Assembly: GCA_025455005.1 (NCBI GenBank)
Contig: JALONH010000012.1
Coordinates: 22,171 to 86,170, forward strand
From: Cytophagaceae bacterium
GTDB taxonomy: Bacteria > Bacteroidota > Bacteroidia > Cytophagales > Cytophagaceae
Reading direction: 5' to 3'
DNA: 64,000 nt
Part shown: in pieces, positions 29,195-37,833 of the stretch
Position numbering within the stretch: the first letter of the stretch is position 1
Layout: each line of letters opens with the position of its first letter
Made by a program: the position numbers and the translations under genes
Notes under the pieces: model-generated
What the model was told of the DNA's origin: nothing
Databases searched by the model: none
Seen by the model: the letters and a program-made list of their open reading frames with translations, nothing else

Positions 29195-30130
29195 ATGAAA
29201 GTAACAGTTGTAGGCGCAGGTAACGTAGGTGCGACATGTGCTGATGTATTAGCGTATAGAGAGATCGTTAATGAAGTAGTTTTAGTAGATATCAAAGAAG
29301 GTGTTGCTGAAGGAAAAGCTTTAGATATATGGCAAAAAGCCCCCATCACACAATATGACACTAAAACCATTGGCTCTACAAACGATTATTCTAAAACAGC
29401 GAATTCGGATGTAGTTGTTATTACTTCCGGTCTACCTCGTAAACCGGGTATGACACGTGATGATTTAATTTCTACGAATGCAGGTATAGTAAAGACAGTA
29501 ACGGAAAATGTCATAAAATATTCACCGGAAGCCATTATTATTGTCGTTTCCAATCCATTGGATGTTATGACGTATTGTGCGCATTTGACTAGTGGAAAAT
29601 CCAGAAATAAAGTTATCGGTATGGCCGGTGTTCTCGACACAGCTCGTTACCGTGCCTTTTTAGCGGATGAAATTGGTTGTTCCGTTAAAGAAATTCAGGG
29701 TATGTTATTAGGTGGGCATGGCGATACAATGGTTCCTCTTCCACGCTATACGACTGTAGGTGGGATTCCGGTTACTGAATTAGTAGCTAAAGATAAATTA
29801 GATGCTATTATTGAAAGAACAAAAAATGGTGGCGGTGAACTAGTGAAGTTAATGGGAACGTCTGCGTGGTATGCACCGGGTGCTGCAGCGGCTCAAATGG
29901 TAGAAGCTATTGTTAAAGACCAAAAGAAAATCATACCGGTTTGTATCAAATTAGAAGGTGAATATGGTATTGATGATTGTTACTTAGGTGTACCGGTTAT
30001 TATAGGGAAAAATGGTGTTGAAAAAGTGATTGAATTGCAATTAAATGCTGATGAAAAAGCGTTGTTAGAAACGTCTCGTAAGCATGTTAAAGATGTAATG
30101 GCTGTTTTAGACCAAATTAATGCTAAATAA
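29195..30130 (+). CDS. mdh: malate dehydrogenase
   Basis: NAD-dependent malate/oxaloacetate interconversion of the TCA cycle. The NAD-binding VVGAGNVGATCAD is at the N terminus; substrate residues lie in SGLPRKPGMTRDDL and SNPLDVMTY; the catalytic His is in GGHGDTMVPLPRY (H175). The type is the lactate-dehydrogenase-like MDH usual in this phylum, 311 residues. The Arg in the first substrate loop (RKPGMTR) indicates malate rather than lactate specificity. A strong terminator follows, and it converges with the receiver gene. Confidence 0.97.
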   Translation: MKVTVVGAGNVGATCADVLAYREIVNEVVLVDIKEGVAEGKALDIWQKAPITQYDTKTIGSTNDYSKTANSDVVVITSGLPRKPGMTRDDLISTNAGIVKTVTENVIKYSPEAIIIVVSNPLDVMTYCAHLTSGKSRNKVIGMAGVLDTARYRAFLADEIGCSVKEIQGMLLGGHGDTMVPLPRYTTVGGIPVTELVAKDKLDAIIERTKNGGGELVKLMGTSAWYAPGAAAAQMVEAIVKDQKKIIPVCIKLEGEYGIDDCYLGVPVIIGKNGVEKVIELQLNADEKALLETSRKHVKDVMAVLDQINAK

Positions 30131-30136
30131 ACAGTT

Positions 30137-30167
30137 AAAAAGGCGTCTTACTTAAGACGCCTTTTTT
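30137..30167. terminator. bidirectional terminator (mdh / receiver operon)
   Basis: GGCGTCTT (30142-30149), loop ACTT, AAGACGCC (30154-30161), with five A on the left and seven T on the right. It serves the converging mdh and the seven-gene minus operon. Confidence 0.93.
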
Positions 30168-30580
30168 TAAACTATTTTTTTAAGTTCTGCTAAAGATTCG
30201 TCCGACAAGGGCTTGGTTAAAAAGTGAACGACATAGTCGTTATCCACAATTCTGTCTATATCTTTTTTGTTATCGGAACTGGATAAAATAACAATTTTAG
30301 TTTTATTTTTAACAGTATCAGGAAAGTTTTCATATTCAAATAAGAAAACAAAACCATCCACAATAGGCATATTTATATCTAAAAAAATGACGTTTGGTAT
30401 AGCATCCGGATAGTGTTGATTTTGTTGAAGAAACTCTAAAGCACTTTTACCTGAGTTTTTAATAACTATATTTTTTGCAAAAGAATTTAATTCTAAAACT
30501 CTTTTATGGATAAAATTATCCGTTTCATTATCATCTACCAATAAGATGGTGTCAATATAATGCTCAGCTCCCATAATCAA
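30167..30580 (-). CDS. stand-alone response-regulator receiver
   Basis: A 137-residue CheY-like receiver with no output domain. The acidic pocket is DDNE (residues 16-19), the phosphoacceptor Asp68 in IFLDINMP, the conserved Ser in VILSSSD and Lys in FLTKPL. Start and the upstream kinase's stop overlap (ATGA), so the two are translationally coupled. Such lone receivers in Bacteroidota often follow PAS kinases of this kind and act by protein contact or phosphotransfer. Its target cannot be told from the sequence. Last gene of the seven-gene minus operon. Confidence 0.93.
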   Translation of the reverse strand: MIMGAEHYIDTILLVDDNETDNFIHKRVLELNSFAKNIVIKNSGKSALEFLQQNQHYPDAIPNVIFLDINMPIVDGFVFLFEYENFPDTVKNKTKIVILSSSDNKKDIDRIVDNDYVVHFLTKPLSDESLAELKKIV

Positions 30581-32040
30581 TCTAATTTCTTTTTATTTGG
30601 CAATTCTACTTTAATTTTTGTCCCTTTTCCAATGATAGATTCCAACTGAATCTCTCCTTGTAATCGTTCTATAGCACTTTTGACAATGTACAAGCCCAAA
30701 CCTGATCCTGTTGACTGTTCGCTAGCTCTATAAAACATATCAAATACTTTAGTTTGATACTGCTCATCGATTCCGGTTCCATTATCTAAAACTATAATTT
30801 CAACACCACTGGAATCAACTTTTATATCAATTTCAATATATGGATTATTATTTTCAAATCTATGATACTTGTAAGCATTCGATAATAAATTAGCCAAAAT
30901 TGTATGAATTCTATGTTTATCACTAAAAAATTCGAGATTTTGGATTATATGTTGGCGGACTTCAATTTTATTTTCAAGGTTTAAATATTGAATCTGAAAT
31001 AAGACCTCCCGAACCAATGCCGTAAAATCAATACTTTCTACTTGTATATCCAATCGGGAATTTCTGGAGAACTGTGTCAACTCATGTATAAATCGATCCA
31101 GACCCTCTACACTTCGTTTCATCATTTCATTGTAAATATGTAAGGTTTCTACAGAAGATTCCTTAGAAGCCAATGACAACAAACCCAATATAGACCTTAA
31201 TGGAGCCTTTAAATCATGGGAAACCCTATAAACAAAGCTATCCAATTCATAATTTGTATTTTTAAGTTGTTCTTCAAAATGAACTCTATCATGAATATCA
31301 TGACAATTTACTATTATCCCTCTAATATTTTCTTGGTGTAATAAATTGATGGCATTGATTTCAAAATGTTTTAAGAATTTATCTTTATGCTTCAATCTGA
31401 TATCCTCAATTCTATATGTTATCCCGGAGCTTTTTAATAAATCATAAATTAATTTACGATCATGAAATTCAATAAAGGAATTTACCGGTTTGCCTAATAG
31501 TTCACCGGGGTGGTAGCCTAAAGAATCTTCTAAGGAAGGGCTTATATATTGAACTATAAAATGGCGATTTAAAAGAATAACAATATCAAATGAATTTTCA
31601 ATTAAGGCTCTTAGTTTATTCTCACTATTTACCAAAGTATCTCTTTGATCTACTGCACGACTTACATCTCGAACAATACCTAAGTGTCCTCCTTCGGAAA
31701 AAATTTTAGCAGACAATTCTCCGGTAAACGCTGTTCCATTTTTTCGTATATAGGTAAGTTGGAAAATAGCATCTGCCGTTCCGGGTAGTCCTTCCGCAAA
31801 TGGATTGCCTTTTAAGGAAGGTTGTACAATACTGCTCATAGAGCTTCCATTCAACTCAGGATAGGGATATCCCAATAAAGCATGTGCACTTTTATTTGCA
31901 AAAACAATTTTTTCAGAATTATCTACAATATAAATAGCATCAGAAGCTTCTTCTAAATATTGTTCAAACACTATATTGTTTTGATTGGAAGCAAATAAAG
32001 AGGAAAAGCCTTGTGTCCATTTATGTAATATATTCGTCAT
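30577..32040 (-). CDS. PAS-domain sensor histidine kinase
   Basis: A soluble kinase of 487 residues with no membrane segment or signal peptide. Two PAS domains lie at about residues 25-135 (SDAIYIVDNSEKIVFANKSA) and 140-260 (SFDIVILLNRHFIVQYISPS). The dimerisation domain has phospho-His near 275 in FVYRVSHDLKAPLRSILG, and the ATPase domain has NLLSNAYKYH, VLDNGTGID and GSGLGLYIVK. It is two bases after the longer kinase and overlaps the receiver. The catalytic part is clearly similar to that of its neighbour, suggesting tandem duplication. The signal sensed is unknown. Confidence 0.93.
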   Translation of the reverse strand: MTNILHKWTQGFSSLFASNQNNIVFEQYLEEASDAIYIVDNSEKIVFANKSAHALLGYPYPELNGSSMSSIVQPSLKGNPFAEGLPGTADAIFQLTYIRKNGTAFTGELSAKIFSEGGHLGIVRDVSRAVDQRDTLVNSENKLRALIENSFDIVILLNRHFIVQYISPSLEDSLGYHPGELLGKPVNSFIEFHDRKLIYDLLKSSGITYRIEDIRLKHKDKFLKHFEINAINLLHQENIRGIIVNCHDIHDRVHFEEQLKNTNYELDSFVYRVSHDLKAPLRSILGLLSLASKESSVETLHIYNEMMKRSVEGLDRFIHELTQFSRNSRLDIQVESIDFTALVREVLFQIQYLNLENKIEVRQHIIQNLEFFSDKHRIHTILANLLSNAYKYHRFENNNPYIEIDIKVDSSGVEIIVLDNGTGIDEQYQTKVFDMFYRASEQSTGSGLGLYIVKSAIERLQGEIQLESIIGKGTKIKVELPNKKKLD

Positions 32041-32042
32041 GG

Positions 32043-34226
32043 TTACAACTCTACTGTAGGTAAATAAATAGTAAACTTGGTACCCTCCCCATATGTAGAT
32101 TCTACTTCGATAGTACCACCTAATTTTTCTACTACCTGTTTGGCAATATATAATCCTAGTCCAGACCCATGCGAATCCGGTGAGGCTCTGAAGAACATAT
32201 CAAATATTCTATCTATGTATTCTTGTTTGATACCTATACCATTATCTTCAATTTCTATCCAAACGCCTTTACGTATACTTCTTATTCGTATTTTAATATT
32301 GGCTTCTTTCAAGTTAGTATTTCTATACTTCACGGCATTGGAAAGTATATTCTGAAATAGAATTTGTAAACGGTTGACATCCGAATGAAAAGTATATCGA
32401 TGTTTGATATCTTTTTCAAATTTTATGGATGAATGTGTATCCATATATTTTAAATGATCCCAAACAGAATTTAATAATTCTTCAAAATAGATTTCTTGAA
32501 CGGTTGCATCCATGCGGTTATTTCTAGAAAAATTGGTAAGATCTTCAATAAATATATCTAATCTTGAAACACTTTTTTCTACCATTTTAAGATACTTTTC
32601 ACGTTCTAATTCGTTGGATTCATTAAACGCTAAATGTACTAATCCTAAGATAGATTTTAAAGGTGCTCTCAAATCATGAGATGCTTTATAAACAAAACTA
32701 TCTAATTCAAAATTAGTTCGTTTTATATCTTCCTCTTGCTTTTTTTGTTCTGTAATGAATGTTAAATTAACAATCATTCTATATATTCTTCCGGATGACA
32801 AGCGGTCAAGAATGCTATGTCGATTATGCAACCACTCATAAACACCATCGGCATTTTTCATTCGATAATCTATTGCAGAACTGTTACCCGTAGGATTAGA
32901 TAAAAATTTAGAAAAATGGTCTTTCACTTTTTTGATATCTTCCGGGTGCAGTAATGATTCCCATTTTTCAAATGTACTCAACTCCTTAGTATCATAACCT
33001 AATATCTCCGATCGATTAAAATAGGGGAATTCTCTTTTTTCAAAATCAATGATATAAATGATGTTAGGTGAATTTTCTGTTAAATTCCGAAACTTCTTTT
33101 CACTTTCAATTAAATCTTTTTCAACTTTCTTTTTATCTGTTATATCCTGTAATGTCAAACAATAATTTACAAGACCTTGTTTATCATTTAAAAAAGGAAT
33201 TAAAGAATATTCGAACCACAGTCTATCATTTGTTTTAGGGTTTAAAATAGAATACTGTTCTGTTAATACTTCCCCTTCCTTTAAACGAGCCAAAAGTTCT
33301 TGAACGTGAACATTTGATATCGGTAGAATTTTAGCTTCATAAAAAGACATTTGTACCCGAGCAGCTTCTTCATTTTTAAGATTCATATAAAATAAAGCCT
33401 TTTCATTGTACGTTATTAATTTATCCTTATCATCAAACAAAAAGATAGCATGTGTACTGTTTTTAAACAAACTCTGTAAATTTGATTCTGTTTGTTTAAA
33501 GGCTTTATTCAATACTATCGTGCTGGATAAATCTTTAAAAATAACCATATGTACTCCGGGTAAAATGTGGGCTTTTGCACAAAAATCAATATACACCGGT
33601 GACTGATTCTTTTTTTCGTACTTATAGAAGCTTTTCAATTCACCTGATTTTAAAAAATTCTCCCAAATCACCATTGACTTTTCTACCGATTGGTGGGGAA
33701 ATAAATCTGCTACTTGAATATTTTTTTTATGTTGGAAATCTATATCAAAAATATACAACGCACTTTTATTGGCATCTATTACATAGGCTTCGTCGTTGAA
33801 TAACAACACTCCATCAGTCGTACTTTCAAATAAATAGGAATATTTTTTTTCTGAAAAATCAATTTGTTTGATTAAAGACTCTTGCGACTCAATCACTTTA
33901 CACAACAGTAAACACCCTTTGAAATTTCTCCGTTCATCCACCAAGGGCTGTGTTTTAATCAACACATCTTCCTTATAGGTTGTAGAATATGTAGTATAAC
34001 GAAATGAATTTGAAAACTGTTTATACTTTTGTTGATGTTCTTTAATATGAGAAAGAATACTATCTATATCTTTTGAAAAACCACTTGTAATATTAAAAAG
34101 TACCGCAGCTTTATTATTAAAAAATGTAATCTCAAACGATTCATTTATCATAACAATACCCTGCTCCAAATTTTCTAACAAATCCGATAGCCACTCCTTA
34201 TTCAAAAATGAACGTTGCTGTGTCAT
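32043..34226 (-). CDS. multi-PAS sensor histidine kinase
   Basis: A soluble kinase of 727 residues with about four PAS-like domains: near residues 10-110 (LEQGIVMINESFEITFFNNKA), 125-235 (STTDGVLLFNDEAYVIDANKS), 250-370 (STHAIFLFDDKDKLITYNEK) and 380-495 (SPNIIYIIDFEKREFPYFN). The kinase core follows, with His near 516 in FVYKASHDLRAPLKSILG, then NILSNAVKYR, EDNGIGI and GSGLGLYIAK. No membrane span is seen, so it probably senses a cytoplasmic signal. It is four bases after the transglycosylase and two before its shorter paralogue. Confidence 0.93.
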   Translation of the reverse strand: MTQQRSFLNKEWLSDLLENLEQGIVMINESFEITFFNNKAAVLFNITSGFSKDIDSILSHIKEHQQKYKQFSNSFRYTTYSTTYKEDVLIKTQPLVDERRNFKGCLLLCKVIESQESLIKQIDFSEKKYSYLFESTTDGVLLFNDEAYVIDANKSALYIFDIDFQHKKNIQVADLFPHQSVEKSMVIWENFLKSGELKSFYKYEKKNQSPVYIDFCAKAHILPGVHMVIFKDLSSTIVLNKAFKQTESNLQSLFKNSTHAIFLFDDKDKLITYNEKALFYMNLKNEEAARVQMSFYEAKILPISNVHVQELLARLKEGEVLTEQYSILNPKTNDRLWFEYSLIPFLNDKQGLVNYCLTLQDITDKKKVEKDLIESEKKFRNLTENSPNIIYIIDFEKREFPYFNRSEILGYDTKELSTFEKWESLLHPEDIKKVKDHFSKFLSNPTGNSSAIDYRMKNADGVYEWLHNRHSILDRLSSGRIYRMIVNLTFITEQKKQEEDIKRTNFELDSFVYKASHDLRAPLKSILGLVHLAFNESNELEREKYLKMVEKSVSRLDIFIEDLTNFSRNNRMDATVQEIYFEELLNSVWDHLKYMDTHSSIKFEKDIKHRYTFHSDVNRLQILFQNILSNAVKYRNTNLKEANIKIRIRSIRKGVWIEIEDNGIGIKQEYIDRIFDMFFRASPDSHGSGLGLYIAKQVVEKLGGTIEVESTYGEGTKFTIYLPTVEL

Positions 34227-34230
34227 ATTG

Positions 34231-35955
34231 CTATGGGTATATTAATAACACTTGACCGGGTTTAATATCTGTAGAATTTAAAGTATTATCTTTCATTATT
34301 TTATCTGAAGTCGTCCCATAACGTTTAGAAATTTGATACAAGGTTTCACCACTTGATACAACGTGAGAGATGGGACTACTTTTCTGTTCCATTATTTTTT
34401 TACCGACAATAAGCTGTTGTCCGACTTGTATAGAATACCCTGATAACTGATTCCATAACCGAATACTATCCGAATCCACTTGATATAATCTTGAAATAGC
34501 AAAAACAGTTTCTCCCGATTGAACTTTATGATATTGAAATTGAACGTTGGTATTCTGCCTTACCTCTAAGTTTGAATTACGCCCTTCGGTGAACGTATCC
34601 CTTTTACTATTGGTATAATCAAATTTTGGTTCTGATGGACGAATAGGAACAGTTATCTGTCTATATTCTATTGCTTGATCCATCGGCCTTTTATCGCGTA
34701 ACCACAAGACTCTTCCTTGTCTAAGCATTTCATTTTTACTCATTCTATTTTTCTTACGAATGGAAGAAGTAGTCACAGCATATTGTTGAGCGATATCCCA
34801 AATACTTTCTCCGGGCTGAACTACATGTTCTCGTACTAAAGCCTTAGTCCGTTTAAGTTGAAGAAAATAATAGTGCCCATACTTTATTTTTTCATAACCG
34901 GACAATTCATTATAATATAAAAAAGACTCTTTTTTTAATCCGGCTTTTAAGGCTAATGAATTAATATCGTCAGAAGCGCTAGCTCTGATAGCTTTAACTC
35001 CGTTAACCGATGCAAAAACCGGGAACTGAGTTGAATCTTTAAATGTTGCTACATCAGGGAATTTTGTAGAAGGAGTAAGGACTACAGTAGGCGTCGGTTG
35101 GACTACGTTAGGTTTGTATTGATCGACTGACTCTTTTTGTACCGGTAACAGAACGATGTAATCTTTATCTTGTGGTATTCTGTCTTTAATACACCACTTA
35201 TTATATTCTTTTAACACTTCAAGATCCACTTTCGTCTCTTTACTTATTTCTATAAAAGATTTATTTTTTATGCCGGTCAATTCGATTAATGCTAAGGTAG
35301 GATGTGCACTCTTGTTTACTATAGGTTCGTATGCTACCTTATAAGCTATAAAGCGTAATGCATACCAATGCAAATCTTCTTCTATAAGCATATGAGCAGC
35401 TCCGACATATTTTTGTTTAATGTGTGGTTTAACTCCACCGGCTCCCAAATTATAAGACAGAATAGCATATATCCAATTTTGTACTACAGCATTATTTCTT
35501 TTCAAATATGCTGCAGCCCCTTTAGTTGAGTATACAATATGCTTGCGTTCATCTACTGATTCATTAACTTGTACGCCAACTTCTATGGCAGACTCTTTTT
35601 TAAACTGCCAAAATCCTACCGCATTAGACGAAGATACCGCATCTGAAATCAAAGAAGATTCTTGTAAGGCTAAATATTTTACTTCATCCGGAAAGTTAAG
35701 TTCTGAAAATATTCGCTCTATAATAGGGAAGTATAAATTCGCTCGGTCCACTTTTTGTTGCAGGTATTTTTGATTAGCATAAATCATTTGAATATCTGCT
35801 TGAATTTTTTTTCGAGCACCGGAAGTAAACGTTAACTGGAGTCCACCGATAGAAAGTTGCTCCGGGAGGCTTGGAATAGAGTAATTTTGTGCTACACAGA
35901 GTAGAGTTGAACAAATGTATAGCCCGATAACAGTTATATATCTTATTGCATTCAT
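34231..35955 (-). CDS. MltD-like lytic transglycosylase with three LysM domains
   Basis: Exported murein hydrolase. Signal peptide MNAIRYITVIGLYICSTLLCVAQ; SLT catalytic domain with Glu near residue 99 in LALQESSLISDAVSSSNAVG and the downstream WIYAILSYNLGAGGV. Three LysM repeats follow: VVQPGESIWDIAQQYAV (about 385-430), KVQSGETVFAISRLYQV (about 475-518) and VVSSGETLYQISKRYGT (about 530-573). The order matches MltD. Its ATG overlaps the stop of the methyltransferase gene by four bases. It is likely periplasmic and cleaves glycan strands to anhydromuropeptides. Confidence 0.93.
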   Translation of the reverse strand: MNAIRYITVIGLYICSTLLCVAQNYSIPSLPEQLSIGGLQLTFTSGARKKIQADIQMIYANQKYLQQKVDRANLYFPIIERIFSELNFPDEVKYLALQESSLISDAVSSSNAVGFWQFKKESAIEVGVQVNESVDERKHIVYSTKGAAAYLKRNNAVVQNWIYAILSYNLGAGGVKPHIKQKYVGAAHMLIEEDLHWYALRFIAYKVAYEPIVNKSAHPTLALIELTGIKNKSFIEISKETKVDLEVLKEYNKWCIKDRIPQDKDYIVLLPVQKESVDQYKPNVVQPTPTVVLTPSTKFPDVATFKDSTQFPVFASVNGVKAIRASASDDINSLALKAGLKKESFLYYNELSGYEKIKYGHYYFLQLKRTKALVREHVVQPGESIWDIAQQYAVTTSSIRKKNRMSKNEMLRQGRVLWLRDKRPMDQAIEYRQITVPIRPSEPKFDYTNSKRDTFTEGRNSNLEVRQNTNVQFQYHKVQSGETVFAISRLYQVDSDSIRLWNQLSGYSIQVGQQLIVGKKIMEQKSSPISHVVSSGETLYQISKRYGTTSDKIMKDNTLNSTDIKPGQVLLIYP

Positions 35956-36593
35956 TTTTTTCGAATTAATGTAATTCCGTCGCGGATAGGAACAATCACT
36001 TGCTCCACGCGTTCATCCTTTGCAATCTTTCGATTTAAAGCATCTAACGCTTGTGTGTCTTTATCTTTTTCGACCAATAATGGATTCGTTACTTTGCCTT
36101 TCCAAAGCGTATTATCGATCAAAACTAATGTTCCCGGTTGTATCAAAGGAATAATCATATCGTAATAATGACTATAATTTTGTTTATCGGCATCGATAAA
36201 CACTAAATCAAAAGAATAGTGTAACGTAGGAATAATTTGAATGGCATCACCGGTATGTAATTCAAATTGAATAGGGAAGTTTGATTCCTTCAAGTAAGCA
36301 CTTACCCTATCGCGTAGTTCTTCATTTATATCTATTGAACACAATACACCACCGGGTGTTATACCCTCTGCCAAACATAAGGCGGAATATCCGGTAAAGG
36401 TACCTATCTCTAAAACATACTTAGGTCGAACTAATTTACTCATCATAGATAAAAATCTACCTTGAACAGGACCTGAAATCATATTCGGCATCAAGACTTC
36501 TTTATAGGTATCTAAACGAACTTTTTCAAGTAAATGCGATTCCGGAGTAGCTAGAACTTCTAAATAGTGCTCTATTTCTTGTGTATTAATCAT
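35952..36593 (-). CDS. class I SAM-dependent O-methyltransferase
   Basis: A 213-residue methyltransferase of the catechol/caffeoyl-CoA type. Motif I is VLEIGTFTGYSALCLAEG near residue 60, acidic motif CSIDINEE, DAIQIIPTL, metal-binding LVFIDADKQNYSHYYD, and IDNTLWKGKV. The C-terminal end VPIRDGITLIRKK is standard for the family. Substrate cannot be inferred. It overlaps the M16 peptidase gene by eight bases and the transglycosylase by four, so translation is probably coupled. Confidence 0.92.
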   Translation of the reverse strand: MINTQEIEHYLEVLATPESHLLEKVRLDTYKEVLMPNMISGPVQGRFLSMMSKLVRPKYVLEIGTFTGYSALCLAEGITPGGVLCSIDINEELRDRVSAYLKESNFPIQFELHTGDAIQIIPTLHYSFDLVFIDADKQNYSHYYDMIIPLIQPGTLVLIDNTLWKGKVTNPLLVEKDKDTQALDALNRKIAKDERVEQVIVPIRDGITLIRKK

Positions 36594-37830
36594 GCTTAGG
36601 ATGATATTCTAATGTGCTCAACGTGTTAAAATCCAACCATTCCGTTGCTAAAGCATGCAACTGAGCCGATGTGATCCCTTCTATCTTTTTTATTACAGAA
36701 TCCAGTGACTCTATTCTATTATAGTCTAACCAACTTTTACCCATCATTTGCATGACACTTAAGTTATTTTCTTCTGCCATATACAACTGACCTTTTATTT
36801 GTTCTTTTAATCGATGCAATTGAATAGAAGATATTTTTTTGGCTCTTAATTGTTGTATTTCTTTTTGAAAAAGAGAATAGGCTTTATTAAAGTTAGAGGG
36901 ATCTGTTGCAAAATAAAAATTAAAGAAGCCCACTTCTTCATAGGTGTTGATTGTTGAATCTATAGTATAGACATAGCCCTTTTTCTCTCTTAATGCCATA
37001 TTTAATAAAGAGGACATACCGGGTCCCGCCAGTAAATTAATCAACAAATGAAATTGTAATCGTTTTTTATCTTGATAAGACATCCCTATTCCTCCCACCA
37101 TACAGTGGGTCTGATTTAAAGACATTTCTTTTATTTGTTGACTAGGCTGATATAGTTTAAAATATTTTCGTTTTTTATTTTTAAAAGAGGCCGGTATAGA
37201 GGATAAAATACCATCACATATCGTTTTTACTTCTGAAAATGAATGCGGACTCACCACTACGAAAGCCGTTTGACGGGTATCTAATTGTTGATGTATATAC
37301 TGGTGTAATTGTTGATGAGTAAAGGACGAAACCGTTTTTTCAATACCTAATATATTGTAACCTAATGAGTGTTTTGGAAATAATTGAGATTCAAATTCAT
37401 CTTGAATATTATCTTCCGGACTGTCTCGATACATCATCATCTCTTCTAAGACAACACGAATCTCTTTCTTTACTTCTTTTTCAGGAAAGATAGAATGGAA
37501 AGTAATATCCGTTAGTAAGTCTACTGCTACCGATAAATACATGAAGGGTAAAGAAGCATGAAACCAAATTTTTTCTTTTGTAGTGTAAGCGTTTAAGTCG
37601 CCACCCACATTTTCAATAGTAGAAATAATCTTAGTAGCAGAACGGCGTTCCGTTCCTTTGAATGCCATATGTTCCCAAAAGTGAGCTATACCTTGGTTAG
37701 CGGCATTTTCATCTCTACTTCCTATATCCGTTATAAAACCACAATGCGCTATTTTAGAATAAGAAGTCTGTTTATGCAACAGGGTAATACCATTGGGGTA
37801 TTGATGTATATTAAATTCTTTTTGAACCAC
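36586..37830 (-). CDS. M16-family zinc peptidase
   Basis: A pitrilysin/processing-peptidase-like protein of 414 residues. The inverted zinc motif HFWEH is at residues 50-54, with the third ligand expected in the downstream VVLEEMMMYRDSPEDN. C-terminal half carries LAGPGMSSLLNMALREKKGYVYTIDS, the Arg/Tyr substrate-positioning motif. No signal peptide is seen, so it is probably cytoplasmic. It is the second gene in the operon, three bases after the subtilase. It may act as a single-domain-pair enzyme or a dimer; the substrate is unknown. Confidence 0.93.
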   Translation of the reverse strand: MVQKEFNIHQYPNGITLLHKQTSYSKIAHCGFITDIGSRDENAANQGIAHFWEHMAFKGTERRSATKIISTIENVGGDLNAYTTKEKIWFHASLPFMYLSVAVDLLTDITFHSIFPEKEVKKEIRVVLEEMMMYRDSPEDNIQDEFESQLFPKHSLGYNILGIEKTVSSFTHQQLHQYIHQQLDTRQTAFVVVSPHSFSEVKTICDGILSSIPASFKNKKRKYFKLYQPSQQIKEMSLNQTHCMVGGIGMSYQDKKRLQFHLLINLLAGPGMSSLLNMALREKKGYVYTIDSTINTYEEVGFFNFYFATDPSNFNKAYSLFQKEIQQLRAKKISSIQLHRLKEQIKGQLYMAEENNLSVMQMMGKSWLDYNRIESLDSVIKKIEGITSAQLHALATEWLDFNTLSTLEYHPKHD

Positions 37831-37833
37831 AAA

